From: Bacillus sp. SD075
GTDB taxonomy: Bacteria; Bacillota; Bacilli; Bacillales; DSM-1321
Reading direction: 5' to 3'
Assembly: GCF_017355165.1 (NCBI RefSeq)
Contig: NZ_JADILK010000009.1
Location: forward strand, 110,019 to 174,018
Length of the DNA: 64,000 bases
The translations under genes and the position numbers were made by a program. Of this stretch, positions 1 through 8,636 are shown piece by piece. Under the pieces are notes generated by a model. The model ran no database searches. It saw nothing but the letters and a program-made list of their open reading frames with translations, and was not told where the DNA came from. Position 1 is the first letter of the stretch. Each line of letters begins with the position of its first letter.

Positions 1-91
1 TGAACATGACTACACTCGGCCAATGCAATAATGACCCAATGACAGATAAGGGGACGCCTAACAGGTCAAGCCCTAAAAATATTTTATTCAC
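1..91 (-). CDS. Partial gene for a hydrophobic protein, cut by the left edge
   Basis: A reading frame starts with GTG at 91 on the minus strand behind a GAGGAGA ribosome site and runs off the window. The 30 visible residues (MNKIFLGLDLLGVPLSVIGS...) form one hydrophobic stretch, as in a membrane protein. I do not recognise the family. It diverges from the MFS gene at 280, and the 188 bases between them must hold both promoters; I see no convincing -35/-10 pair there. Confidence 0.45.
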   Translation of the reverse strand, partial: MNKIFLGLDLLGVPLSVIGSLLHWPSVVMF

Positions 92-279
92 GATAACTTC
101 TCCTCACAATCCTATAGTTCTTGTAACAAAAACTATCATACATAATCTCCGTACGATGACAAAGGAACATTTTATCATCACTTATCCACTTGTCAATATT
201 TACCCAAATTTCTATTGCTTAATCCTCTTCCTAAGATGTAACATCATGAAGGTATACATTTCTTAGGAGACATGATTTT

Positions 280-1446
280 ATGAATAATAAATTGCTTTTT
301 AACGTTTTAATCTTAATTGTCGGCATATCGGGGTTTTCTCAAGGGATGCTTCTGCCGATCATTGCCATCATTTTTGAAAATGATGGCATTAGTTCATCCC
401 TAAATGGGTTTCATGCAGCCTCTCTTTATATTGGAATTCTGTTGATTTCTCCTTTTATGGAAGCCCCACTCCGTAAATACGGGTATAAGCCATTGATATT
501 ATTTGGCGGGATAACGGTCATTCTATCACTTGCCTTATTTCCTGTTTGGAAATCATTCTGGTTTTGGTTCGTACTGCGTTTCTTCATTGGAATCGGTGAT
601 CATACACTTCACTTTGCTACCCAGACATGGATCACAGCCATTTCACCTATAACAAAGCGCGGAAGGAATCTTGCCATTTATGGACTTTTCTTCAGTCTTG
701 GCTTCATGGTTGGCCCGCTGATGACGAAGCTTCTCGAAATTAATCAGGCTTTGCCTTTCATCATTACATCCATCCTTAGCCTTCTAACTTGGTCCACTGT
801 TTTCCTTATTAGAAATGAGCTTCCTGAACAAGATGATTCTGAAAGTACATCATTCCTTGCCACACTCAAAAGGTTTACGAAAGTGAGCCGCATAGCCTGG
901 GTCGCTTTTTTACTTCCTTTCACATTTGGCGTGCTTGAAGCTTCATTGAATAGCAATTTTCCTGTATCTGCCCTGCGCTCCGGAATCGATTTAACCGCAG
1001 TATCCATCATCATTCCGGCTTTTTCTGCTGGGACACTTCTTACTCAGATTCCCTTGGGGATGATCAGTGACCGCTTTGGCAGGCGAAAGACCCTGCTGAC
1101 GATCCTTTTTTCAGGGTTTACCATATTCACTCTTGCAGGGATTTACTCCTTTTCAGTGGCTGGCCTTTTCATCTGCTTTATGCTGGGCGGAATGATGGTT
1201 GGTTCGACTTTCTCGCTGGGAATCAGTTATATGGCAGATCTTTTGCCTCGAAACCTATTACCTGCTGGAAATTTATTATGCAGTATTTTCTTTAGTCTCG
1301 GCAGCATCGGCGGTCCATTCTTTGGCGGCCTGGTTATTGAACATATACAAGGTGGGAATTTTTTCTACATGATCAGTATCATGCTTTTCCTTGTCTTCAT
1401 TTCATTGGCCTTGTTTAAGGAGAAAATGCCTGCTTCAGTTATGTAG
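280..1446 (+). CDS. MFS transporter, YfkF-like
   Basis: A 388-residue protein with about 12 hydrophobic segments, typical of a major facilitator permease of the cytoplasmic membrane. The loop motif DRFGRRKT in the second half is the classic MFS signature between TM segments. The segment GIGDHTLHFATQTW resembles, from memory, B. subtilis YfkF, whose neighbours yfkH, yfkK and yfkM also have counterparts here. The start is ATG behind AGGAG at a 10-base spacing. The substrate cannot be read from the sequence; efflux of a small compound is the usual guess. The gene stands alone. Confidence 0.85.
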   Translation: MNNKLLFNVLILIVGISGFSQGMLLPIIAIIFENDGISSSLNGFHAASLYIGILLISPFMEAPLRKYGYKPLILFGGITVILSLALFPVWKSFWFWFVLRFFIGIGDHTLHFATQTWITAISPITKRGRNLAIYGLFFSLGFMVGPLMTKLLEINQALPFIITSILSLLTWSTVFLIRNELPEQDDSESTSFLATLKRFTKVSRIAWVAFLLPFTFGVLEASLNSNFPVSALRSGIDLTAVSIIIPAFSAGTLLTQIPLGMISDRFGRRKTLLTILFSGFTIFTLAGIYSFSVAGLFICFMLGGMMVGSTFSLGISYMADLLPRNLLPAGNLLCSIFFSLGSIGGPFFGGLVIEHIQGGNFFYMISIMLFLVFISLALFKEKMPASVM

Positions 1447-1587
1447 TATAGTTTATTATCTGAACTACCTCTTTTATTATTCAATTGGAACGTATTTATC
1501 AATAGTGGCTGTAATTGGATAGGCGAACTTTATATTTTTTACTAGATTAGAATCATTCTTCTTTATTTCCGTATAGGATATGTGGTA

Positions 1588-1602
1588 TTATAATAATAAC
1601 AA
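1588..1602. promoter_or_regulatory. Per box (PerR operator) before pfeT
   Basis: TTATAAT-A-ATAACAA matches the B. subtilis Per-box consensus TTATAATNATTATAA at 12 of 14 defined positions. A weaker copy, TTAGAATCATTCTTC, lies at 1547-1561 (10 of 14). pfeT is a PerR target in B. subtilis, so peroxide- and iron-linked derepression is the expected control. The overlap with a promoter is inferred, since I could not fix the -10. Confidence 0.6.
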
Positions 1603-1776
1603 AAGGGAAATCAAGTTTATAAACCTTTAAGAACATTGCTGTCATCGCAATTATGGTGGCAGCTTTCATATTTTATCCAGAGAAATGACGTTGATTATCT
1701 TTCTCAGTTAGATATCACGCAAATGATAATTCATATCATTTACACAAAAAAAAGAGAGAAAGTGGGAGGGAATCTT

Positions 1777-3696
1777 TTGACTACAGATACTAAACATTTA
1801 ACCCAACCGGCTGCATGCAAAACCACTTGGTTGGAAAAAACCAAACCTCATCTAGAACTCATTGCCGCATTATTCAGCGGCTTATTAATAGTATTGGGCT
1901 GGGCCCTTTCAAAGAACGGAATGGAGTCCGCTTCCATAGTCATATACTTAGCATCTTTCTTGATTGGCGGGTATGCCAAAGCAAAAGAAGGTATAGAAGA
2001 TACGATTGCCGAACGGGAATTGAATGTTGAGATGCTGATGATTTTTGCGGCCATCGGTTCTGCGGTCATCGGATACTGGACGGAAGGTGCCATTTTGATT
2101 TTCATCTTCGCTTTAAGCGGTGCCCTTGAAACATACACAATGAATAAAAGCCATAAAGAAATCTCGGCACTTATGGACTTACAACCTGAAGAAGCACTGC
2201 GTATCACAAACGGATATGAAGAAACCATTTCCGTTTCACAGTTGCATGTAGGGGATCAGATTTTAGTGAAACCTGGTGAGAGAGTTCCTTCAGATGGGAA
2301 GATCACAGACGGCCGCACCAATATCGATGAAGCCGCCATCACTGGCGAATCCATACCAGTCAGTAAATCATTGGATGATGAAGTATTTGCAGGAACGGTT
2401 AATCTCCGTGGTACGATTACCGTCGAAATCACCAAACCGGCAAGTGAAACATTATTCCAAAAAATCATCACCCTCGTTCAATCCGCTCAAAGTGAAAAGT
2501 CCCCTTCCCAGCTGTTCATTGAACGGTTTGAAGGGACTTATGTAAAAGTGGTTTTGACGGTTGTCGGCTTTATGATGTTCGTACCCCATTTCATATTGGG
2601 GTGGAGCTGGACCGAAACATTCTACAGAGCGATGATCCTGCTCGTTGTCGCTTCTCCTTGTGCCCTTGTGGCCTCTATCATGCCAGCTACACTTTCTGCC
2701 ATTTCAAATGGTGCCCGTCATGGCATTTTATTTAAAGGCGGCATCCATCTTGAGAATCTGGGTAATCTGCAGGCAATTGCTTTAGATAAAACCGGTACAT
2801 TGACAAAAGGAAAACCGGAGGTAACGGATGTCATTATCCGAGAAGATTTAAACGAAGAAGATTTCTTATTTCATATTGCAACTGTTGAAAATTATTCGAA
2901 TCATCCATTGGCAACATCGATCGTACGATATGCCAAAACGAAATTGCAAAAGGACCTCATTAAACCGGATAACATGGAAGATATCTCAGGTCATGGCGTT
3001 CAAGCATACATCAATGGCGTGCTTTGGCAAGTCGGCAAAGCTGATTTCGTCGGCCGCAGTGAAGCAGAAGGATTCAAAAATGGCATTGCACTGACATTGG
3101 CTGAACAAGGTAAGACAATCGTTTATGCAAAAGATGATCAAGGGATTGCCGGTATACTCACGTTGAAAGATGTCATGCGTGAAGAAACCATTACTGCCAT
3201 CGAAGCTTTGAGGAATGAGGGTATCCATACCGTCATGCTGACAGGCGATGGTAAAAAAACGGCTAAAGCGATTGCGGCGGAAAGCCATATTGATGCATAT
3301 ATTGCCGAATGCCTACCCGAAACCAAAGTGATGGAAGTGAAAAGGCTGAAAGAACATTTTGGCACTGTAGCAATGGTTGGGGATGGCATCAATGATGCAC
3401 CTGCATTAGCAACGGCATCTGTCGGAATTGCAATGGGCGAAGGCACCGATGTTGCCTTGGAGACAGCGGATGTGGTCCTGATGAAAAATGACCTGCCGCG
3501 CATCGCGGAAGCAGTCAAATTATCCAAGAAGATGAATCGAATCATCAAACAAAACGTCATCTTTTCACTATCGGTCATCATGATCCTGATAGCATCCAAC
3601 TTCCTTCAATTCCTAGACCTCCCATATGGCGTCATTGGCCATGAAGGAAGTACAATTCTCGTTATACTGAACAGCTTAAGACTTTTGAGAAACTAA
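1777..3696 (+). CDS. pfeT: P1B-4-type metal-exporting ATPase (PfeT/ZosA-like Fe(II) efflux pump)
   Basis: A 639-residue P-type ATPase. The motif SPC (residues 293-295) in the transport helix is the P1B-4 signature, in place of the CPC of Cd/Zn/Cu pumps. Phosphorylation motif DKTGT has Asp337, followed by TGD and the hinge GDGINDAP. No N-terminal metal-binding domain is visible. The length matches B. subtilis PfeT (formerly ZosA, 637 residues), an Fe(II) exporter. I chose the TTG at 1777 because GGGAGGG lies just upstream; an in-frame upstream extension back to 1636 has no ribosome site. A Per-box candidate precedes it. Metal choice (Fe versus Co) is family inference. Confidence 0.85.
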   Translation: MTTDTKHLTQPAACKTTWLEKTKPHLELIAALFSGLLIVLGWALSKNGMESASIVIYLASFLIGGYAKAKEGIEDTIAERELNVEMLMIFAAIGSAVIGYWTEGAILIFIFALSGALETYTMNKSHKEISALMDLQPEEALRITNGYEETISVSQLHVGDQILVKPGERVPSDGKITDGRTNIDEAAITGESIPVSKSLDDEVFAGTVNLRGTITVEITKPASETLFQKIITLVQSAQSEKSPSQLFIERFEGTYVKVVLTVVGFMMFVPHFILGWSWTETFYRAMILLVVASPCALVASIMPATLSAISNGARHGILFKGGIHLENLGNLQAIALDKTGTLTKGKPEVTDVIIREDLNEEDFLFHIATVENYSNHPLATSIVRYAKTKLQKDLIKPDNMEDISGHGVQAYINGVLWQVGKADFVGRSEAEGFKNGIALTLAEQGKTIVYAKDDQGIAGILTLKDVMREETITAIEALRNEGIHTVMLTGDGKKTAKAIAAESHIDAYIAECLPETKVMEVKRLKEHFGTVAMVGDGINDAPALATASVGIAMGEGTDVALETADVVLMKNDLPRIAEAVKLSKKMNRIIKQNVIFSLSVIMILIASNFLQFLDLPYGVIGHEGSTILVILNSLRLLRN

Positions 3697-3700
3697 ACAT

Positions 3701-3732
3701 AAAAAAGGGAGCCATCTAAGGCTCCCTTTTTT
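3701..3732. terminator. Rho-independent terminator of pfeT, usable on both strands
   Basis: AAAAAGGGAGCC and GGCTCCCTTTTTT are perfect arms around ATCTAA. It lies between pfeT (+) and a small convergent ORF (-). Confidence 0.85.
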
Positions 3733-3745
3733 ATGAAATTTTCAT

Positions 3746-3841
3746 TTAGTGATATCCGTTCTTACCGTTTGCAGAACCTGATGTTTTATGATTCGAACCT
3801 TTTTTTCCTTTTTGCTTTGTGCTGCCATCCTTTTTACTCAT
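3746..3841 (-). CDS. Small basic protein of 31 residues, unknown
   Basis: ATG at 3841 follows GAGGAGG at normal spacing and the frame runs 31 codons to TAA (MSKKDGSTKQKGKKG... ending NGKNGYH). The product is rich in Lys, Gly, Ser and Asn, with no hydrophobic segment and no Cys. It sits between the YihY-like gene upstream and a terminator downstream, so it forms a complete transcription unit. In composition it resembles minor acid-soluble spore proteins, but I cannot match it to a known family. The ribosome site and terminator are the reasons to believe it. Confidence 0.55.
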   Translation of the reverse strand: MSKKDGSTKQKGKKGSNHKTSGSANGKNGYH

Positions 3842-3927
3842 GAAAGAACTCCTCCTCTTCAAAAGTTGTCATTTCTTGAATAGTGTCCGCAGCATGTTAG
3901 CTTGCTATTACGGGAACTCCAGGAATC

Positions 3928-4767
3928 TCATACACATTCTGGTTTTTCCTTTTCACTTATGAGCGCATTTATTTCCCCGCCCAATATGATGATGAGTCCT
4001 GATATATAAAACCAGACCATTAATACGATTATCCCTCCGAGACTTCCATATGTTGCGGAATAATTTGCGAAGTTCTCCACATAAAATGAAAACAAAAAGG
4101 AGGCAAGACTCCATCCTGCCGTTGCAAAGATAGCACCTGGCATTACGGTTATGCATTTCAGTTTTATGTTGGGCGCAATCCAATAAAGGATGGTAAACAC
4201 AATTAAAAATACCAGCGTACTGATCACCCAGCGAAGTTGGTTCCAAATCGCAAGAAATTCATCGGATTGTCCAATTTCGGCAAATAGGAATACTCCGATC
4301 TGTTTCCCGAATACCGGCAGCAATAAAACGACAATAAAAACAAAAATCATCGCTAAAGTAAGAAGAATCGACATTCCCCGGGAAATAAAGAAAGTTCGAC
4401 TTTCTTTTACACCATATGCATGGTTAAATGCTTTAATGATTGCATTCATCCCATTCGAGGCCGACCATATCGTTCCAATGACACCAAATGACAATAAAGT
4501 CCCGTTCGCTTCCATCACTTCAGATAGGTTAGCCTCAATGATTTTCATCGAATCGTCAGGCGCATATGTACGGACGGTGTTTAATATATCTTCTTGGGAA
4601 AATGGCAGATAGGCCAATAAAGTGAATAAAAAAATAAGTAACGGAAATAGGGAAAGTAAAAAGAAATAAGACAGCTGTGCGGCAAGCCCTGACACATCAT
4701 CCACCTGTAACCGTTTTATGAATGTCTTGAAGAATGAGCCTGTCAGCCATTCTTTTTTATTGGCCAT
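3928..4767 (-). CDS. YihY/BrkB family membrane protein (YfkH-like)
   Basis: A 279-residue protein with about six membrane segments and the family landmarks GLAAQLSYFFLLSLFPLL near residue 28, GTIWSASNGMNA in the middle and YGSLGGIIVLMVWFY near the end. The family was once called RNase BN in error; it is now usually annotated as an inner-membrane protein or putative transporter of unknown substrate. It starts 16 bases after the YtxH-like gene, so the two form an operon. A paralogue lies at 17181-18047. Start ATG with a GGGGTGGAGG region close upstream. Confidence 0.85.
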   Translation of the reverse strand: MANKKEWLTGSFFKTFIKRLQVDDVSGLAAQLSYFFLLSLFPLLIFLFTLLAYLPFSQEDILNTVRTYAPDDSMKIIEANLSEVMEANGTLLSFGVIGTIWSASNGMNAIIKAFNHAYGVKESRTFFISRGMSILLTLAMIFVFIVVLLLPVFGKQIGVFLFAEIGQSDEFLAIWNQLRWVISTLVFLIVFTILYWIAPNIKLKCITVMPGAIFATAGWSLASFLFSFYVENFANYSATYGSLGGIIVLMVWFYISGLIIILGGEINALISEKEKPECV

Positions 4768-4783
4768 ACCTCCACCCCATTTT

Positions 4784-5167
4784 CTAATTTAAGGATGCCT
4801 GTTGACTTGAAGGCCCTTCTTCTTCTGCAGCAAAGACTTCCTTCGTCTCCATCACCACTTGGGCAACTTGCGATGGAATGTCTTTCATTTCCTCCACCTT
4901 TTGGGAAATGAAAGATACATCATCGGAAATTTTTTCAACAGTGGAACGGACCTTGGATGATGTTTCACTTACTTGTTTAAGCGCCCCATTGGGGTTCTTC
5001 ACAAATTCTTTCATATTACTCATGCAGCTTTTGCCGTTTTCCAATACAGAATAACGCGTATCCTTATCAAAAAGGCTTATCGCAGCCCCAGCTAACGCCC
5101 CAATAAAGACCGCTTGCATAAATTTACTTTTCTTGGCACACTTATATTCTTCTCGAATGTTGCTCAT
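4784..5167 (-). CDS. YtxH-like small membrane-anchored protein
   Basis: 127 residues: a short charged N-terminus, one hydrophobic helix (FMQAVFIGALAGAAISLF, about 16-33) and a long hydrophilic helical tail rich in Ser, Val, Lys and Glu. This is the layout of YtxH-domain (gas-vesicle-like, stress-linked) proteins. ATG follows GAGGAGGAG at good spacing. It is the first gene of a two-gene operon with the YihY-like protein. A TATAAT-like -10 lies at 5218-5223 on the minus strand, but its -35 is poor. Function unknown. Confidence 0.65.
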   Translation of the reverse strand: MSNIREEYKCAKKSKFMQAVFIGALAGAAISLFDKDTRYSVLENGKSCMSNMKEFVKNPNGALKQVSETSSKVRSTVEKISDDVSFISQKVEEMKDIPSQVAQVVMETKEVFAAEEEGPSSQQASLN

Positions 5168-5398
5168 ATATTCTCCTCCTCGTCATATATTAGTGATGGA
5201 TAATGGTAGCTATCTCCATTATACAATGTTTAAAAAAGTTTTTTCCTATCTTTTCCCAAACTCTCTCACTTTAAAACGCGGGAAATGACCAAGTGAATCG
5301 GGAATCAAGCTTCATTTCCCACCCTAATATTCATTGACTTCTAGAGGTAATCATGCAAAGATGAAAATAATTTAGGAACGTATGAAAGGATGAGGGAA

Positions 5399-5623
5399 AT
5401 GGATTTAACGCAAAACACGGCCGAAAGTGTAGAGTTTATGATCGAAGCAATCAAGGATAAATTAAAAGTGATGAACTTCGGTGCTATCAAATCGACCCAT
5501 TTTGATATTGAAATGTACGAAGAGCTGCACGATATTTATACAATGGTGATGAAAAAAACGAATTTCAGTGTCCGTGAAATGGAAGCGATCGCTGAAGAAC
5601 TTGGAAGACTGCGTAATAAGTAA
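5399..5623 (+). CDS. UPF0435/DUF1128 family protein (YfkK-like)
   Basis: 74 residues, mostly helical and charged (MDLTQNTAESVEFMIEAIKD...), matching the short UPF0435 family that includes B. subtilis YfkK (71 residues). I prefer the ATG at 5399 over the in-frame ATG at 5390, because AAAGGATGAGG then sits at a usable distance; for 5390 it would overlap the start. A possible -35 TTGACT lies at 5334-5339, but its -10 is weak. Single-gene unit with its own terminator. Function unknown. Confidence 0.8.
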   Translation: MDLTQNTAESVEFMIEAIKDKLKVMNFGAIKSTHFDIEMYEELHDIYTMVMKKTNFSVREMEAIAEELGRLRNK

Positions 5624-5628
5624 GATTC

Positions 5629-5658
5629 AAATCCTCCCATACCGGTGAGGATTTTTTT
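5629..5658 (+). terminator. Terminator after the UPF0435 gene
   Basis: AAATCCTC and GAGGATTT pair around a ten-base loop, followed by a T run. Confidence 0.75.
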
Positions 5659-5720
5659 CATTTTCAAAAAAATTCTGCTACATTTGATATAGAAATTGAA
5701 AACCGACAGGAGTTGTAAGC

Positions 5721-6986
5721 ATGGTAGAACGAAGAACGCCCATCAGTATTGAAGAAGCAGTAAAAAAAGTGATGAAGCATAAATTAACTGGACATGTTGA
5801 ACTGATTCCCCTCGAGGAAAGCCATGACCGTTTTTTGGCTCAAGATATAATAGCTACCAATGATGTTCCGCATTTTACCCGCTCGCCATATGATGGATTC
5901 GCCCTCAGGTCAAAGGATACGGCTGAAGGTTCCATCAAGAACCCTCTCGAGTTTGAAGTGATCGAGGAGTTGGCTGCGGGTATGGTATCGACTATTCCTG
6001 TACAAAAAAATCAAGTGGCACGAATCATGACTGGAGCTCAGATGCCAGCTGAATGTGATGCCGTAATCATGCTCGAGCTTACAAGGGAATTCGAAAAAGA
6101 CGGAAAGAAATACATATCATTTAAACGCTCACTTAAGGAGGGCGAAAATGTTTCTTTTCAAGGAGAGGATGCAAAGAAAGGCGATGTACTTGTGAAAAAG
6201 GGAACAGCGATCAATCCAGGGATCATCGGCTTGCTGGCAACATTCGGTTATGCCGAAGTGCCAGTTGCCATGAAGCCTGTCGTCGGATTATTCGCTACGG
6301 GGTCGGAACTTCTTGATGTTAATGAACCGTTGCTGCCCGGGAAAATTCGCAATAGCAATTCACATGCCATCTCCGCCCAAATTCGGAGGGCCGGAGGAGA
6401 AGCCCGTTTTTATGGAAAACTTAAGGACGAATTCAACTTAAGTTATGAGGCCATTTCAACTGCCTTGGAGGAAGTGGACCTGCTCATTACAACAGGAGGA
6501 GTTTCTGTCGGTGATTTTGACCTTCTACCGGATATTTATCAAAAGATAGGCGCTGATGTTTTATTCAACAAGGTGGCCATGCGCCCCGGCAGTGTGACGA
6601 CCGTAGCGGTATATAATAACAAATTTTTATTCGGTTTATCCGGCAATCCATCCGCCAGTTATGTCGGCTTTGAACTATTTGCAAGACCGATCATTCGCAC
6701 CATGCTGTTTTCGGAACAACCGCATTTGCGAAAAGAGACGGCACAATTGGCAGAGGACTTCTTAAAACCCAATCCATTCTCACGTCTGCTGCGGACCCGA
6801 TTATTTTACGAATCCGGACAGTTGAAGGTAATTCCTAGCGGTGTGGATAAATCCAATATTACAACAAGCTTGGCAGGTGCCAATTCACTGACCGTCTTAC
6901 CCGGGGGGACCCGTGGTTTCCAAACCGGGGATTTCGTGGACATCCTGCTTCTAGATGACCAAGAAGGATGCAAATGGCCTTGGTGA
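5721..6986 (+). CDS. moeA: Molybdopterin molybdotransferase MoeA
   Basis: 421 residues in the MoeA order: an N-terminal region with RSPYDGFALRS near residue 55, the molybdopterin-binding core with TTGGVSVGDFD near 257-267 and NPSASYVGFE near 310, and a C-terminal beta-barrel domain. MoeA inserts molybdate into adenylylated molybdopterin in the cytoplasm to form the molybdenum cofactor. ATG follows AGGAG. Its end overlaps mobB by 13 bases, so the two are translationally coupled. No other moa or mob genes lie in the window. Confidence 0.95.
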   Translation: MVERRTPISIEEAVKKVMKHKLTGHVELIPLEESHDRFLAQDIIATNDVPHFTRSPYDGFALRSKDTAEGSIKNPLEFEVIEELAAGMVSTIPVQKNQVARIMTGAQMPAECDAVIMLELTREFEKDGKKYISFKRSLKEGENVSFQGEDAKKGDVLVKKGTAINPGIIGLLATFGYAEVPVAMKPVVGLFATGSELLDVNEPLLPGKIRNSNSHAISAQIRRAGGEARFYGKLKDEFNLSYEAISTALEEVDLLITTGGVSVGDFDLLPDIYQKIGADVLFNKVAMRPGSVTTVAVYNNKFLFGLSGNPSASYVGFELFARPIIRTMLFSEQPHLRKETAQLAEDFLKPNPFSRLLRTRLFYESGQLKVIPSGVDKSNITTSLAGANSLTVLPGGTRGFQTGDFVDILLLDDQEGCKWPW

Positions 6987-7489
6987 AGCCGTTTATTTTT
7001 CAGGTGGTTGGCTACCAAAATAGAGGAAAAACGACATTTATAACGAATATTATCAAAAAGCTTCGTGCAGCAAAATTAGAGACAGCCGTTTTAAAACATC
7101 ATGGACATGGAGGAAAACCAGATGTCACAGGCATGAAGGATTCCGATAAACACTTTCAGGCAGGGGCGGCCGCTTCACTTGTTGAAGGAGATGGAACAAT
7201 TGAGTTGCTCGGTAATTTCAAAGGGGAAGCCCCTATCACTGAGTTGATTCAATTACTGTGTCTATTTCTCCCTGATGTGATTTTAATTGAAGGCTATAAG
7301 CAAGAGGACTATCCTAAGGTCATTTTAATCAAAGAAGAAAGTGACCTTCTGTTATTGGAACGGCTTACTAATGTCAAAGCTGCAGTGGCTTGGCCTGAAT
7401 GCATGGAACGAACCAGGAATCACGCTTCAGTACCCGTCTTTCCTTTGGATTCGGATCAATTCATTACATGGTTTTTAGAACGAATATGA
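6974..7489 (+). CDS. mobB: MobB, GTP-binding adaptor for molybdopterin-guanine dinucleotide synthesis
   Basis: 171 residues with a P-loop GYQNRGKTT at about 13-21 and the typical VLKHHGHG segment after it. MobB is a small P-loop protein that assists MobA in attaching GMP to the cofactor. I chose ATG 6974, because AAGGA then lies five bases upstream; the ATG at 6968 overlaps that site. It overlaps the end of moeA, and a short DUF2164 gene follows 11 bases later. Confidence 0.9.
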   Translation: MALVKPFIFQVVGYQNRGKTTFITNIIKKLRAAKLETAVLKHHGHGGKPDVTGMKDSDKHFQAGAAASLVEGDGTIELLGNFKGEAPITELIQLLCLFLPDVILIEGYKQEDYPKVILIKEESDLLLLERLTNVKAAVAWPECMERTRNHASVPVFPLDSDQFITWFLERI

Positions 7490-7500
7490 AGGAGTGCACA

Positions 7501-7743
7501 ATGTTCATTCAATTTCCCATAGAAAAACGCCGTAAGATGATCGAAAGTATCCAACAATATGTATATCAGGAACATGACAAGGAAATCGGAGAAATCGCTG
7601 CTGAAAATCACTTGCAGTTCATTTTCGAAAATATTGCTCCCTTTATTTATAATGAAGGTATCAAAGATGCTAAAAAAGTCATTGAGGACAGATTAGGAAA
7701 TATCGAAGAAGATTTGTATTCATTGGAACGTCCAATTGATTAA
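7501..7743 (+). CDS. DUF2164-type small protein
   Basis: 80 residues, charged and helical (MFIQFPIEKRRKMIESIQQYV...), fitting the DUF2164 family of small uncharacterised proteins. ATG 7501 follows AAGGAG with a six-base gap; an in-frame upstream extension has no ribosome site and lies inside mobB in another frame. It closes the moeA-mobB operon and is followed by a terminator. A link to molybdenum metabolism rests only on position. Confidence 0.75.
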   Translation: MFIQFPIEKRRKMIESIQQYVYQEHDKEIGEIAAENHLQFIFENIAPFIYNEGIKDAKKVIEDRLGNIEEDLYSLERPID

Positions 7744-7747
7744 AATG

Positions 7748-7779
7748 AAAAAACAGCATCATAATCGATGCTGTTTTTT
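7748..7779. terminator. Bidirectional terminator between the DUF2164 gene and map
   Basis: AAAAAACAGCATC and GATGCTGTTTTTT are perfect arms around a six-base loop, between convergent genes. Confidence 0.9.
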
Positions 7780-7783
7780 ATGT

Positions 7784-8530
7784 TCATTGTTCGGTCAGAA
7801 TAAGCGGACCGTTTTTCGTAATGGCAATCGTATGCTCGTATTGAGCCGAGTATTTCCCATCTGCAGTGGATGCCGTCCATCCATTCGCACTCCGGCTTGC
7901 TTTATATGTACCTACGTTTACCATTGGCTCGATGGTGAATACCATGCCTTCCTTAAGACGCGGACCTTTATTTGGCAGTCCATAATGCGGAACCTGCGGC
8001 TCTTCATGAATGACATTTCCTATCCCGTGTCCGATGAAATCACGAACGACAGAGAAGCCCTCGGCTTCAACATACGTTTGTATGGCATGACCAATATCTC
8101 CAATCCGATTTCCTTCTACACATACTTCAATCGCCTTATATAAAGATTCCTTCGTCACATGCACTAAATGTTCGGTTTCCTTTGAAACCTTACCTACCGT
8201 ATACGTCCAGGCAGAGTCAGCAAGGGCCCCATTATAATTGACGACCATATCTATCGTTACGATATCTCCATTTTTCAAAGGGGTCTTACGAGGGAAACCA
8301 TGACAGATTTCTTCATTGATGCTGGCGCATGTCGCATACTCATACCCTTTGTAACCCTTTTGTTCCGGCTTTGCACCATGTTTTTTTAAGAACCCTTCAA
8401 CAAATTCTTCTATTTCCCATGTTGTCACCCCAGGAACAATCAACTTTGCAATCTCCCTATGACAAGCTGCCAAAATTTTACCCGATTCATGCATCGCTTG
8501 AATTTCACGTGCAGATTTTAATACGATCAA
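7784..8530 (-). CDS. map: Type I methionine aminopeptidase
   Basis: 248 residues. Metal ligands of the family are visible: Asp in TIDMV and ADSAW, His in GHGIG, Glu in IEPMV and in QYEHT. The enzyme removes the initiator Met from nascent proteins. From memory the sequence is nearer B. subtilis MapA than MapB (shared HAIQTYVE and PHYGLPNKGPRL-type segments). I place the start at TTG 8530: AAGGAAGTG lies six bases upstream and the N-terminus then lines up with MapA. The GTG at 8539 would overlap that ribosome site. It stands outside a ribosomal operon, so it is probably a second copy. Confidence 0.92.
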   Translation of the reverse strand: MIVLKSAREIQAMHESGKILAACHREIAKLIVPGVTTWEIEEFVEGFLKKHGAKPEQKGYKGYEYATCASINEEICHGFPRKTPLKNGDIVTIDMVVNYNGALADSAWTYTVGKVSKETEHLVHVTKESLYKAIEVCVEGNRIGDIGHAIQTYVEAEGFSVVRDFIGHGIGNVIHEEPQVPHYGLPNKGPRLKEGMVFTIEPMVNVGTYKASRSANGWTASTADGKYSAQYEHTIAITKNGPLILTEQ

Positions 8531-8605
8531 TCGTGACACTTCCTTTTTTATTCGTCTCTCCTTTTATTTTACTGCAAAGATGGAAGTATATGAATCCTTT
8601 AAAAT

Positions 8606-8635
8606 GAAAAATCCCGGCAGCTGCCGGGATTTTTC
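8606..8635 (-). terminator. Terminator of the PfpI-family gene
   Basis: ATCCCGGCAGCTGCCGGGAT is a perfect palindrome flanked by A and T runs, directly after the stop codon at 8637. Confidence 0.9.
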
Positions 8636-8636
8636 A

